DNA of 64,000 bases from Bacteroidota bacterium (GCA_018335575.1 JAGXRT010000032.1:40213-104212); one strand, 5' to 3'. Positions 35,695 through 45,057 are shown, counted from the stretch's first letter. Program-made: numbers and translations. The notes: generated from the sequence alone by a model not told the origin.

Positions 35695-36201
35695 TTATTT
35701 TAATGTATTTATTTTAAAAAGTACAAAAACAGTAAATAACAATGAGGATACTATTATAATGGGTAAAAAACCCGCATGTAGACCTTCACTTGAGGGATTA
35801 TTTGCAATTTTAATAGTCACATAGCTAATGTAAAAGAATAGTAAAATAACATAGATGCTGGTAAATTGTATTAATTTAATTCCAAAACTATACAACCTGA
35901 ATGCGTTTTCATGGGTTACTTTAACAGGATAGTTAAAGAGATGCGGATATTTAGATGCAATACTCAATCCGATTGACATTAATAAGGCAATACCTGGTAG
36001 CAACCAAATAGATTTTTTAGCCCCATATGAATCTGCAACACCATCTTTCCCAAAATGAGTTGGAATAGTATCTGGCAATGCATTAAATTGTGTAAAAACA
36101 TAAGCAATATAAACCATTAATAATAGTACAATAAACCAATTTAAAAATCGGTTAGTTTCAGTAGATGGTACGTTTATTATCGGTCTGTTTTTAGGAAACA
36201 T
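35695..36201 (-). CDS. DUF1648-domain membrane protein (SdpI-like)
   Basis: 168 residues with four or five hydrophobic segments. The block FTQFNALPDTIPTHFGKDGVADSYGAKK is the DUF1648 signature found at the N-terminus of SdpI immunity proteins and in stand-alone form. Here it is stand-alone: the SdpI C-terminal part is missing. Function unknown; next to an SPFH gene two genes upstream. Confidence 0.8.
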   Translation of the reverse strand: MFPKNRPIINVPSTETNRFLNWFIVLLLMVYIAYVFTQFNALPDTIPTHFGKDGVADSYGAKKSIWLLPGIALLMSIGLSIASKYPHLFNYPVKVTHENAFRLYSFGIKLIQFTSIYVILLFFYISYVTIKIANNPSSEGLHAGFLPIIIVSSLLFTVFVLFKINTLK

Positions 36202-36202
36202 T

Positions 36203-36367
36203 TTATGCTTTTTTATCTCTTTCTAATACTGCTTTAAGAATTCCGCGGTGGACAAATGTATTTACAACAGTCCAGCCTGTTTTAGCATAGCTATTTAATA
36301 AAGCTTCAAAATCTTCATCTTTTTTTATCAACGTATCTTTTTGTCGTATAAACTTGTATTCTTTCAT
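36203..36367 (-). CDS. Small DUF4177-like protein
   Basis: 54 residues: MKEYKFIRQKDTLIKKDEDF, then EALLNSYAKTGWTVVN and a tail ending AVLERDKKA. The layout (MKEYK start, LN-x-YA-x-x-GW centre, -LER- end) is that of DUF4177, a small beta-alpha-beta protein of unknown function. It lies 1 base before the DUF1648 gene and 51 bases after the SPFH gene. Confidence 0.75.
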   Translation of the reverse strand: MKEYKFIRQKDTLIKKDEDFEALLNSYAKTGWTVVNTFVHRGILKAVLERDKKA

Positions 36368-36418
36368 TTGATTTTATTTTTATTAATTTTAAACATAAAA
36401 CTATTAAATCCTTAGTTT

Positions 36419-37279
36419 TTAGTGATTAAGAGTACCTGTATTTACAATAGGGGTAGTGTCTTTGTCCGAACAGAGTACAACCATTAAATTGCTGACCATA
36501 GCTGCTTTGCGTTCTTCATCCAAATCAACAATATTTTTTTTACTAAGTTTTTCCAAGGCCATTTCAACCATGCTCACAGCGCCTTCAACAATTTTATGTC
36601 TTGCAGCAATTATGGCAGTAGCCTGTTGTCTTTTGAGCATAGCATTGGCTATTTCTTGAGCATAAGCTAAGTACCCAATGCGAGCTTCTAAAACTTCAAT
36701 TCCTGCCATGGATAAGCGTTCTGACAATTCAATTTCTAAAGCATCGCTTACTTCGTTTACACTGGCACGTAAGGTTATTTCTTCATCTTTACCATCGTCT
36801 TCAAAATTATCATACGGATATAAACTTGCGAGTTTTCTTACGGCTGCATCTGATTGTACTTTTACAAAGTTCTCATAATTATCAACATCAAAAGCTGCTT
36901 TATAGGTATTATGAACGCGCCATACTAATATGGTACTAATCATAATAGGATTTCCCAATTTGTCATTTACTTTAACACGTTCACTGTCAAAATTACTTGC
37001 TCTTAATGATATGCTTTTTTTGGTGTAAAATGGATTTGCCCAATAAAATCCATTTTCTTTTACTGTGCCGATATACTTACCAAACAAAAGCAAAACTTTT
37101 GAAGTATTTGGGTTAATAAGGAAAAAACCAGGTAATATAAAGAAACCTATAACTAATGAAATAATAAACCACGGATTGTTAAACTGTGCTATTCCATAAA
37201 TACCAAAAGCAATAAATGCAATTAAAATAACGATCCAAATATAACCGTTTTGTGCTTTAATAATTTTTTCTTGATTCAT
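36419..37279 (-). CDS. SPFH/band 7 (stomatin-like) membrane protein
   Basis: 286 residues. Two N-terminal hydrophobic hairpin segments (residues 12-55) precede a band 7 domain: NTSKVLLLFGKYIGTVKENGFYWANPF, VRKLASLYPYDNFED, LSERLSMAGIEVLEARIGYLAYA, then a helical stretch with QQATAIIAARHKIVEGAV. SPFH proteins form large cages or scaffolds in membranes, often recruiting proteases or organising lipids. No NfeD partner gene is adjacent; the local partners are the small DUF4177 and DUF1648 proteins, a hydrolase and an RHH protein. Confidence 0.9.
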   Translation of the reverse strand: MNQEKIIKAQNGYIWIVILIAFIAFGIYGIAQFNNPWFIISLVIGFFILPGFFLINPNTSKVLLLFGKYIGTVKENGFYWANPFYTKKSISLRASNFDSERVKVNDKLGNPIMISTILVWRVHNTYKAAFDVDNYENFVKVQSDAAVRKLASLYPYDNFEDDGKDEEITLRASVNEVSDALEIELSERLSMAGIEVLEARIGYLAYAQEIANAMLKRQQATAIIAARHKIVEGAVSMVEMALEKLSKKNIVDLDEERKAAMVSNLMVVLCSDKDTTPIVNTGTLNH

Positions 37280-37385
37280 AATATCTGATATTAAAATGAT
37301 ATTATAAAGATATTAGTTATTTTTGAAATAACAAAATAATTTTTATTGGTAGTTATTTGTTAAATTAGCAGAAAAATATTTTAAT

Positions 37386-38174
37386 ATGACACTATATAAA
37401 AGAACAATTTCTATACTTTTGGCACTTTTCGGAATTCATTTTTTAATAGCTGGCACAACTGATTGGGGTGCAACAGGCCACCGAACAGTAGGAGCAATTG
37501 CTCAAGAACATTTAAATAAATCTGTAGAACGTAAGATAAATCAATTATTAAAGGGTGAAAGTTTAGCATTGGTATCAACTTTTGGTGATGATATTAAATC
37601 TGATAAACGTTTTAAACATCTAGATCCTTGGCATTATATTAATATGCCTTTTGATGTAAATTATGAAGATTCTGATAAAAATCCTGAAGGTGATATTTAT
37701 ATAGCTATAAATACGTGTATCGACATATTAAAAAACAAAAACTCAACGGAGGAAGATCAGGTTTTTCACTTAAAAATGTTAGTACATTTAATGGGAGATT
37801 TGCACCAACCTATGCATGTTGGAAGGGTAGAGGATAAAGGCGGAAACACCATTCAATTACAATGGTTTAAGAAAGGAACTAACTTACACAGAGTATGGGA
37901 TTCTGAACTTATTGATCATTTTGGAATGAGTTATCAAGAATTAGCATCAAATCGAAGTATGATGTCCAAAGGTCAATTAAAAGCTTGGGAGCAAGGTACC
38001 GTAGCTGATTGGTTAGCTGAAACGCACAAACTTACACCAGCAGTTTATGAATCGGTTACTGTAGGACAAAATTTGAGTTATGAATATGCTTATGAACATA
38101 TGGGTTTAGTAAGAGTTCAATTACAGAAAGCCGGTGTTCGATTAGCAAAAATTCTGAATGAAATTTATAAGTAA
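37386..38174 (+). CDS. S1/P1 nuclease
   Basis: 262 residues with a signal peptide; the mature protein should begin near TDWGATGHRTV, where the N-terminal Trp is a zinc ligand in this family. Other zinc-binding blocks are HLDPWHYIN, VHLMGDLHQPMHVG and NLHRVWDSELID. It is a secreted or periplasmic, single-strand-specific nuclease using three Zn ions, and probably serves phosphate and nucleotide scavenging. A terminator follows at 38335. Confidence 0.92.
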   Translation: MTLYKRTISILLALFGIHFLIAGTTDWGATGHRTVGAIAQEHLNKSVERKINQLLKGESLALVSTFGDDIKSDKRFKHLDPWHYINMPFDVNYEDSDKNPEGDIYIAINTCIDILKNKNSTEEDQVFHLKMLVHLMGDLHQPMHVGRVEDKGGNTIQLQWFKKGTNLHRVWDSELIDHFGMSYQELASNRSMMSKGQLKAWEQGTVADWLAETHKLTPAVYESVTVGQNLSYEYAYEHMGLVRVQLQKAGVRLAKILNEIYK

Positions 38175-38334
38175 AACTATTTAACACTAATTATCAGAAA
38201 TTTATACTTCCTTTAACACAGTTAAACACTAATTATAGCTAATTTTATAACATAAATACGTTGTTTAGTTAGTTGAATAAATAAAGATTGTATAAACATC
38301 TTTGTAAAGGAGTTTGATTTTTTAGTTAAGATTT

Positions 38335-38362
38335 AAAAAAGCACTGGTCTCAGTGCTTTTTT
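38335..38362. terminator. Bidirectional terminator
   Basis: AAAAAAGCACTG pairs with CAGTGCTTTTTT across a 4-base loop between convergent genes. Confidence 0.85.
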
Positions 38363-38597
38363 ATTTGTTGTGAGAACCATCACAAAAAGGTTGATTTGAT
38401 GTTGCTTTACAAGTGCACATATGTCTTGTTGTTTCTTCCTCATTTGTAAATACATAAGGACTCATAGCTGTGCCTTTATGCTTTCCATCGCAAAAAGGTT
38501 GTTTTTCTGATAAACCACAACTGCACCATGCGTATTTTTTATCAGCTTCTAAAGTAATTTTTACTGGTGAATTTCCAGCTCTTTTAGGTAAATCCAT
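38361..38597 (-). CDS. CDGSH iron-sulfur domain protein (tandem motif)
   Basis: 78 residues from MDLPKRAGNSPVKITLE. It has two CDGSH-type motifs, CSCGLSEKQPFCDGKH and CTCKATSNQPFCDGSH. Each should hold a [2Fe-2S] cluster with three Cys and one His, as in mitoNEET-like bacterial proteins. Probably a small redox or iron-sulfur transfer protein. An upstream in-frame start would overlap the neighbouring gene, so the start at 38597 is preferred. Confidence 0.9.
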   Translation of the reverse strand: MDLPKRAGNSPVKITLEADKKYAWCSCGLSEKQPFCDGKHKGTAMSPYVFTNEEETTRHMCTCKATSNQPFCDGSHNK

Positions 38598-38644
38598 AAT
38601 AGTGGTGTTTTGATTAGTATTAAAGATACAAAAACTTAAATGAA

Positions 38645-39073
38645 TTAAATAATTTCCCAATCTTCAATTGGACCTTCAATAACTTCAAAAAGAGGATGAG
38701 GTTCAATCTCATCTAATTGTAACAATTTTTCATACAATACAAAATTTCTCTTTTTAAGTTTATTTACTAAGTGATTAAATTCAAATTTTAGTTGCTCATT
38801 GGTAACAGTTATTTGAATTGGATGATACTCTTTAGTAAACTTATCGGGATTAAAATTATACCCTCTTAAACTAGCTTCTGTAAATACTTCTTCTAGGTAC
38901 TGATTAATAGCATCTGTAGGTTTCGATGTTTTTTTAAACCTTATTAATTGTGGATGATTTTTATAACCTTTAGTTTTATCTTCTAAAACGTGTTTAGCTA
39001 ATAATGTTTCTCTCCACAATGCAACCAATCCTGCAGGATCTAAATACTTGGGATGTAATGACCAAATTCTCAT
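38645..39073 (-). CDS. Pyrimidine-dimer DNA glycosylase (endonuclease V type)
   Basis: 142 residues. The start MRIWSLHPKYLDPAGLVALW and the block TKGYKNHPQLIRF are the pattern of the Pyr_excise family (T4 endonuclease V homologues), which cut the glycosylic bond at UV-induced pyrimidine dimers. In T4 the residue after Met is the nucleophile Thr2; here it is Arg, so this sequence belongs to the divergent bacterial branch and its activity is not assured. It lies upstream of the CDGSH gene. Confidence 0.75.
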   Translation of the reverse strand: MRIWSLHPKYLDPAGLVALWRETLLAKHVLEDKTKGYKNHPQLIRFKKTSKPTDAINQYLEEVFTEASLRGYNFNPDKFTKEYHPIQITVTNEQLKFEFNHLVNKLKKRNFVLYEKLLQLDEIEPHPLFEVIEGPIEDWEII

Positions 39074-39410
39074 TTATTTTTATGTTTAAAGTTATAATAT
39101 AAAATGCATTAAGTTTAAAAATATAATAGAATTTGTTTATAATCCATTCATAATCATAATATACGCTAAAGGAATGATATTTTAGTGCCTTTATTTTAAT
39201 TTTATAATAATAAAAATCGCTTTAAATGAAAAATTTATAATAATTTAAAGAATTAAACTCTTTTAATTCGATAGATAAATTTCGTTTTGATTTTCTTTGT
39301 AGATTTGTTAAAAATGGAAAATAAAAATTATAACATAATCAATATTTATTGTAATTTTTACTCATTTATAATTAAATACACACTTAAATAATTTTAACAT
39401 ATAAATAGAC
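39074..39410. other. Intergenic region, 337 bases, no gene
   Basis: Very AT-rich divergent region between the pyrimidine-dimer glycosylase and the acyl-CoA synthetase. It contains a TAGATTTG box (39300-39307, + strand) that could be a -7 element; this would give the synthetase mRNA a leader of about 100 bases. No ORF, RNA gene or clear hairpin was seen. Confidence 0.5.
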
Positions 39411-41207
39411 ATGAGTCTAAAACATATTGCAATAGATTTTAAAGAAAAAACTGCTAAGTATCAGAAAAAGAACGCATTATACTATAAAGACGAATTTGTA
39501 AATTCATGGATTGGAATTTCATGGATTGATATGAAACATAAAGTAGATAGTGTAGCCAAAGCTTTATTAAAATTTGGAGTTAATGAGCATCAAAACATTG
39601 CTATTTGTGCTCAAAATTCACCCGAGTGGACAATTGCGGATCTTGCCATTTTAAGTATTCGATCTGTAGTAGTGCCTATCTACGCAACCAATTCTAAAAA
39701 TGAAATAGATTATATCATAAATGATGCTGAAGTAGCTCTGATATTTGTTGGCGGACAAGAAGAATACAACAAAGCTTTAGAGGTTAAAAAATCAAATCAA
39801 TATCTAAAATTAATTGTAGCCTTTTCTAACGATATAGTTTTAGAAGAAAATGATTATTCTGTTTATTTAGATGATTTTACCGATATTGAGTTTTCTGAAA
39901 TCCTGGAGCTTGAGTATCAGAAAAGGCAAAGTGAGTATCAGTTTTCTGATTTGGCAAGTATAATTTATACTTCTGGAACAACCGGAGAACCAAAGGGCGT
40001 TATGTTAGATCACGCTAACTTTGCAGAATCATTGCATGCACATGAATTAGAATTGGATGTTAATGATCAAGATATATCGTTAAGCATCTTACCACTAAGT
40101 CATATTTATGAACGTAGTTGGGTTATGTTTTGTATTCATAGTGGAATTGCCGTTTATTATAACGCAGATCCAAAGAAGTTTGCTGAGGTGTTAAAAGAAG
40201 TGAGGCCAACAATAATGTGCACTGTCCCACGTATTTATGAAAAAATATACGCAGCAATTCAGGATAAAAAGAAATCCGCATCGCCAACAAAAGTAAAATT
40301 AATGAATTGGGCTTTAGCAATTGGCAATGAATATCATAACCATTATTTAAGAAATGAATTAAAGGTTCCGTTTAAACTGAAGCTGAAATACAAAATTGCC
40401 AATAAACTAGTATTGTCTAAATTAAAAGCTGTTTTTGGAGGTAGAATTAAGTTTACGCCATGTGGAGGTGCCGCTTTATCTCCAGAAATTGTTTCATTTT
40501 TTCATTCATTTGGATTAAATATTAAGTGCGGATACGGATTAACTGAAACTACAGCTACCGCCTCTTTATTTGGTAATACCAAGTTTGAATTTAATTCAGC
40601 AGGAAAACCAATTATTGGTACTCAAATTAAAATTGGTGAAAACGATGAAATTATGGTAAAAGGACCTGGTGTAATGCGTGGTTACTACAAAAAGCCTATT
40701 CAAACTGATGAAGTGTTTAAAGACGGTTGGTTTTGTACTGGTGATGCAGGACGTATTGATGAGTTTGGAAATATAATTATTACAGATCGTATTAAAGATT
40801 TAATGAAAACATCAGGCGGTAAATATATTGCACCACAAAAGTTAGAAACAGCTTTAGTTAATGACGCATTTATAGAGCAAATAGCAGTTATTGGCGATCA
40901 GAAAAATTATGTAACAGCTTTAACTGTTCCTAGTTTTGAAGCACTTAAAGAGTATGCAAATCAGCATAAGATTAGCTTTAGTAGCATTGAAGAATTAATT
41001 GCAAACAATCAAATTAAAGAAATGTTTACTAAGCGATTTGAAGAACTCCAAAAAGAGTTTTCTGGTTTTGAAAAAATCAAGAAATTTACATTACTGCCAA
41101 AAGAATTCTCAATTGATGCGGGTGAAATTACAGCTACCTTAAAATTAAAACGAAAAGTGATTCAGCAGAAGTACAAAGAATTAATTGATAAGATGTACAA
41201 TGATTAG
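39411..41207 (+). CDS. Long-chain acyl-CoA synthetase (AMP-binding)
   Basis: 598 residues, ANL superfamily. The ATP-binding P-loop is SIIYTSGTTGEPKGVML (about residues 183-199). Other motifs are SHIYER, GYGLTETTA and the hinge-region block GWFCTGDAGRIDEFG, followed by DRIKDLMKTSGGKYIAP; the C-terminal catalytic lysine is probably in the GEITATLKLKRK block. It activates fatty acids to acyl-CoA for beta-oxidation or lipid synthesis. Bacterial FadD15-type length; gene stands alone. Confidence 0.93.
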   Translation: MSLKHIAIDFKEKTAKYQKKNALYYKDEFVNSWIGISWIDMKHKVDSVAKALLKFGVNEHQNIAICAQNSPEWTIADLAILSIRSVVVPIYATNSKNEIDYIINDAEVALIFVGGQEEYNKALEVKKSNQYLKLIVAFSNDIVLEENDYSVYLDDFTDIEFSEILELEYQKRQSEYQFSDLASIIYTSGTTGEPKGVMLDHANFAESLHAHELELDVNDQDISLSILPLSHIYERSWVMFCIHSGIAVYYNADPKKFAEVLKEVRPTIMCTVPRIYEKIYAAIQDKKKSASPTKVKLMNWALAIGNEYHNHYLRNELKVPFKLKLKYKIANKLVLSKLKAVFGGRIKFTPCGGAALSPEIVSFFHSFGLNIKCGYGLTETTATASLFGNTKFEFNSAGKPIIGTQIKIGENDEIMVKGPGVMRGYYKKPIQTDEVFKDGWFCTGDAGRIDEFGNIIITDRIKDLMKTSGGKYIAPQKLETALVNDAFIEQIAVIGDQKNYVTALTVPSFEALKEYANQHKISFSSIEELIANNQIKEMFTKRFEELQKEFSGFEKIKKFTLLPKEFSIDAGEITATLKLKRKVIQQKYKELIDKMYND

Positions 41208-41213
41208 TGTTTA

Positions 41214-41405
41214 TTAATCATTTGCTTCTAAAGTAAAAATTTCATTTACCGTTTTATTAAAAATTGCAGGTAGTTTAAGTGCTAAAACTGTTGATGGGAC
41301 ATACCTATTGGTTTCAATCGAATTAATTGTTTGTCTTGAAACTCCAATTTTTAGAGTCAATTTTTCTTGAGTGAAACCTAAAATAGTGTATCGGAGGTAT
41401 TTCAC
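41214..41405 (-). CDS. Small XRE-family HTH regulator (possibly truncated at the N-terminus)
   Basis: 63 residues from a GTG start at 41405. The helix-turn-helix block FTQEKLTLKIGVSRQTINSI, then ETNRYVPSTVLALKL and FNKTVNEIFTLE, is typical of the small YozG/Cro-type regulators. Intact relatives begin with an ATG and a helix of about 14 residues; here there is no ATG, only GTG, in the open frame, and the first helix reads KYLRYTILG. It could therefore be a decaying gene. No membrane-protein partner is adjacent. Confidence 0.6.
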   Translation of the reverse strand: MKYLRYTILGFTQEKLTLKIGVSRQTINSIETNRYVPSTVLALKLPAIFNKTVNEIFTLEAND

Positions 41406-41733
41406 CTGCTGTTTTATATACTTAATTTTAAGTAATTATTATGAATATGACTAATTAAAAGATTTATTTCAGTTGTCGTTATTAAGCAATGTTATCAGTA
41501 TAGATTAATTAAATCAATATCAAAAAAACTGACAATCTAGTAATAAAGAATAAAATAGCAATAAATCATTACAGTGTAGAGGAAAATTCAGAATATTTAG
41601 AGGCACATTTATTCCGCCTGTTTTAGAAGATCAAATAAGTAATATCAACCTTAGTAGAAGGGGCGATAAATACGATGTATAAGATTTAATATAAAGTTTA
41701 GTTTGTGGGATAAAACCCTGGTAAAGAAATTTG
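41406..41733. other. Intergenic region, 328 bases, possible coding relics
   Basis: No intact gene. In the + strand, short open pieces with coding-like composition are seen around 41545-41625 (IAINHYSVEENSEYLEAHL) and, in another frame, 41595-41680 (FRIFRGTFIPPVLEDQ). These might be relics of a lost gene; I do not recognise the family. Confidence 0.3.
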
Positions 41734-42864
41734 CTAAGGTTTTATTAATTCATTTAAAATCCAGTAAAAACCAAGGCCTAAATAGTTTCCTAAAATATAT
41801 CCAAGTAAACCTAAGGCAATTCCATAGATAATTAATTCGCGGTTATTTATTGATTTTGCAACTGGCGCAATAAATGCTGGTCCGTAAAGTGCAGCAGTAG
41901 AGCTTATTAATAAAGTGTCAACATCGGTTTTAGTAATCCATGCTAAAAAGAAATGAATTAATAAAGTGCCAAAAAACACACAACTTACTAAAATATAGAT
42001 TGCTAAACCGTTAGTTATAAGTGAATTGATGTTAATTTGCATTCCAATTCCTAATGAAAAAACCAATAATAAAAAATCGGCAACCTCAAATTTGTATTCA
42101 ATTCTTTTAATTATAGAAATAGGAGAAAGTAAAACACTAAGTGTAGTTAAACTTATTAAAAGTGCTGGCACATTAGTTGCTCCAAATAAAAATTGAACTA
42201 AACCATACGATAAAATTAATATCAAAATACTTGCTAAAAGGGCTAAAATAATCATTGTTATTTTATCTCTATAAGAAGTTGTAGTATAGGTGTCATAACA
42301 AGAGTTTGTTATCAAATTAGCAGATTTAAACTTAGGTAAAAAAAGAGATAGAATTGGTTTTACAAGTGTTATTAGAAGAAAAAAATAAGCACCGCCTAAT
42401 AACATTTCTGCAGTATTTACAATAACTAGCGTTTCATTGGTTACACCCAATGCGTATCCAATGGCATTTAAGTTTGGAGTTCCACCAACATAAACGCCTA
42501 CCAACATTCCTAAAATCTTGTTTTTTTCTAACCCTTCAAAATCAATTAAATAAAACGTAAGTAAGATGGCTCCAATTAAACTTATTATGCCCAATACAAA
42601 TGATTTTAAAACAGGTTTAAGTAATACCTTAAATTTAGAAAGGTTAGAAGCCAAAACAAATAGGCAAATAGATAAGGTTATGCTTATTTCTGATGTGTAA
42701 CGAATATGATCTAAGTTAAAATTTAAGGGAGAAAAGGATAACAGTATACCCAAAGCATAAGCTATAGCAATAGGACTTAGAGTGCTTACTAATTTAGTTT
42801 TTTCAAAAACTTTTAGTAGCACCGGAATTGTTAATAGCAAAAAGAGCGTTAAAACACTATCCAT
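41734..42864 (-). CDS. DUF819 family membrane protein (second copy)
   Basis: 376 residues, about ten hydrophobic helices. Blocks VGVYVGGTPNLNAIGYALG and AALYGPAFIAPVAKS show DUF819. It is shorter than and divergent from the copy at 31032-32294. It is 5 bases downstream of the beta-propeller gene, in a row with nhaA, so cation-coupled transport is a reasonable guess. Substrate unknown. Confidence 0.82.
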   Translation of the reverse strand: MDSVLTLFLLLTIPVLLKVFEKTKLVSTLSPIAIAYALGILLSFSPLNFNLDHIRYTSEISITLSICLFVLASNLSKFKVLLKPVLKSFVLGIISLIGAILLTFYLIDFEGLEKNKILGMLVGVYVGGTPNLNAIGYALGVTNETLVIVNTAEMLLGGAYFFLLITLVKPILSLFLPKFKSANLITNSCYDTYTTTSYRDKITMIILALLASILILILSYGLVQFLFGATNVPALLISLTTLSVLLSPISIIKRIEYKFEVADFLLLVFSLGIGMQININSLITNGLAIYILVSCVFFGTLLIHFFLAWITKTDVDTLLISSTAALYGPAFIAPVAKSINNRELIIYGIALGLLGYILGNYLGLGFYWILNELIKP

Positions 42865-42869
42865 ATTAT

Positions 42870-43739
42870 TTACTTATCTGAAATTACAACTGCTAATTTC
42901 TTACCATTCGGACTTACCGATATACGCGTAATGTTTTGTAGCATAGTAAAATTTTCAGTGTCTTTAATTTCGATCCATTGCGCTGCTAAAGTTGAATCAA
43001 ATAAATAAAAGGTGCTTTTATGTGCAACAATAACAGAGCCATCAGGTGTCCAGGTAATATCTTCTACATTAAAAGGTAAATCAATAATTTTTTTAATACT
43101 CATAGTGACAGGATTAAAAGAATTAATGCACCAGATATCGCTTAATTTACTAATATAACTAATAAGATTTGTAGTTGATATTTTGTGTAAAGACCTGCCA
43201 ATTAAAGAGTCAATTACACGAGTTTGATTGGTTTTTAAGTTAGTATATTGAAGTGTTTGCGGATTTCCTAAAACAAATGAAACAATATCATTTTCCTGTG
43301 TCCAAACATGATATCCAATTTTTAAGTTTGGAATTAAAACAGCTTCTTTTTGTTTAGTTAAATCAAGCTTCCAAAGTAACTGCGTGCCATCAGCCTCTAA
43401 TTTAATATATGAAATAGCATCAATATTAGGAATGGGGGTCGGAGAGTATTCACTAGCGGGGGTATTCAATAACACTGTTTTTTGATTTGTTAACAATGAA
43501 TATCTTACCAAATCTGTTTGACCTTTATTGTTGGATGAAAATAAAACCTCATTTGAATCTTTAGTGAAATGAGGTTGACTGTCGTAACCATCATTGTTAG
43601 AAATGTTTATGGGATTTGAAATGATAAATCCGTTTTTAGTTTTTAAAAAATCAAATACGAAAATTTCTGTATTTGTTTGACTACATATTTTTACTTGAAA
43701 AACACAAATCAATATTAAAGTGTTTATAAAAATTTTCAT
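42870..43739 (-). CDS. Secreted TolB-like beta-propeller protein
   Basis: 289 residues with a signal peptide ending near KICSQ. PD40/TolB-type blades are seen as repeated SQPHFTKDSNEVLFSSNNKG, TWTPDGSVIVAH and ISVSPNGKKLAVV blocks. Probably a periplasmic protein-interaction module with no catalytic domain attached. It begins 1 base after nhaA ends and is followed by DUF819 after 5 bases, so the three form one operon. Confidence 0.8.
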   Translation of the reverse strand: MKIFINTLILICVFQVKICSQTNTEIFVFDFLKTKNGFIISNPINISNNDGYDSQPHFTKDSNEVLFSSNNKGQTDLVRYSLLTNQKTVLLNTPASEYSPTPIPNIDAISYIKLEADGTQLLWKLDLTKQKEAVLIPNLKIGYHVWTQENDIVSFVLGNPQTLQYTNLKTNQTRVIDSLIGRSLHKISTTNLISYISKLSDIWCINSFNPVTMSIKKIIDLPFNVEDITWTPDGSVIVAHKSTFYLFDSTLAAQWIEIKDTENFTMLQNITRISVSPNGKKLAVVISDK

Positions 43740-43740
43740 A

Positions 43741-45057
43741 TTACTTAAGTTGTTTTTTTGATGACATTTTAAGTATAAAGAAACCTAAAATTCCTGAAAC
43801 TACAGAACCTAATATAATACCAACTTTAGAAGACTCAATATATATAGGATTATCGGTAAAAGCTAAATTAGCTACAAAAATTGACATGGTAAATCCAACA
43901 CCTGCTAAAAATGAAACCCCTATTATTTGTTTAAAATTAATATCATCAGGTAGTTCTGCATACTTTAATTTAAGTCCGATATATGAAAAAAGACTTACTC
44001 CAATACTTTTTCCAAAAAGTAGACTTAAAGCAATAGCAAGGGTTAAATTGGCATCTAAATTATCGATTTGATTAATAGAAACTCCCGCATTTGCTAATGC
44101 AAAAACAGGAATTATTAAATAAGCAACCCAGCTGTGAATGTTGTGTTCTAACTGTTGTAAGGGCGATTGAACTTTTTCGGTCCAATCCTGTAAATCATCA
44201 ATTAAATAAATTTGTTGCTTACTTAAAATAACATCCGAATTTTCTTTAGTGCAGATATCGCTGGTTATTTCTTTTAATTTTTTAGCATAACTTCTAAATT
44301 CAATTTTTTGACTAATTGGAACTGTAAATGCTATAAGAACTCCTGCAATGGTAGGATGTATACCAGATTTTAAAAATAATAACCAAATAATAACAGACAA
44401 AATAAAAACAACAAACTTGTTAAAGTAGCTGTAATAATTAAAAAGTATTAAAATTAAAAACGGAATAAAGCTTAAACCAATTAAGTTCCAGGAAATTTCT
44501 GCACTGTAAAAAAATGCGATAACCAAAACTGCAACTAAATCATCAACAATAGCAAAAGCTGTTAAGAATATTTTTAAACTAATGGGCACTCGATTTCCTA
44601 AAAGTTGAAGAATTGCTAGGGTAAAAGCAATGTCTGTAGCCATTGGTATACCCCAACCATTGAGTGTGTCAGAATTGTTATTTAATACAAAAAAAAGTGC
44701 GATTGGAATTAATACACCGCCTATAGCTGCAAAAATGGGTAACGAAGCTTTTTTTAATGAGTTTAATTCACCTACTAAAAGTTCTCTTTTAATTTCTAAT
44801 CCAATTAAAAAGAAAAAGATTGCCATTAAACCATCGTTAATCCACAGTATCAATGGTTTTGATAATTCTAAACTCATGATAGAAATATCAAAATTATAAT
44901 TCCATAAATTATTGTAAGAATCAGAAAATGAAGAATTTGCCCAGATTAGAGCAACAATGGTAACAAAAAATAAAATGATTCCTCCAAAACTTTCAATTTT
45001 AAGAAACTTTTCAAACGGAGTTAATAATTGTTTAATAATCTTTGTTTTTTTAGGCAT
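43741..45057 (-). CDS. nhaA: Na+/H+ antiporter NhaA
   Basis: 438 residues. It has the NhaA transport-site blocks MATDIAFTLAILQLLG and AIVDDLVAVLVIAFFYS; the Asp pair corresponds to the essential Asp163/Asp164 of E. coli NhaA. A further signature is FFLIGLEIKRELLVGEL near the start. It exports Na+ in exchange for protons at high pH or salt. First gene of the nhaA/propeller/DUF819 row. Confidence 0.96.
   Translation of the reverse strand: MPKKTKIIKQLLTPFEKFLKIESFGGIILFFVTIVALIWANSSFSDSYNNLWNYNFDISIMSLELSKPLILWINDGLMAIFFFLIGLEIKRELLVGELNSLKKASLPIFAAIGGVLIPIALFFVLNNNSDTLNGWGIPMATDIAFTLAILQLLGNRVPISLKIFLTAFAIVDDLVAVLVIAFFYSAEISWNLIGLSFIPFLILILFNYYSYFNKFVVFILSVIIWLLFLKSGIHPTIAGVLIAFTVPISQKIEFRSYAKKLKEITSDICTKENSDVILSKQQIYLIDDLQDWTEKVQSPLQQLEHNIHSWVAYLIIPVFALANAGVSINQIDNLDANLTLAIALSLLFGKSIGVSLFSYIGLKLKYAELPDDINFKQIIGVSFLAGVGFTMSIFVANLAFTDNPIYIESSKVGIILGSVVSGILGFFILKMSSKKQLK

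Noticed and set aside
35695..36201. SdpI-type immunity protein implying a toxin partner
   Set aside because: Only the stand-alone DUF1648 part is present, and no SdpC-like toxin gene is in the row.
38175..38334. Repeated AACACTAATTAT as a possible repeat element or attachment site
   Set aside because: Two imperfect 12-base copies in very AT-rich DNA 40 bases apart; no integrase, tRNA end or other mobile feature nearby.
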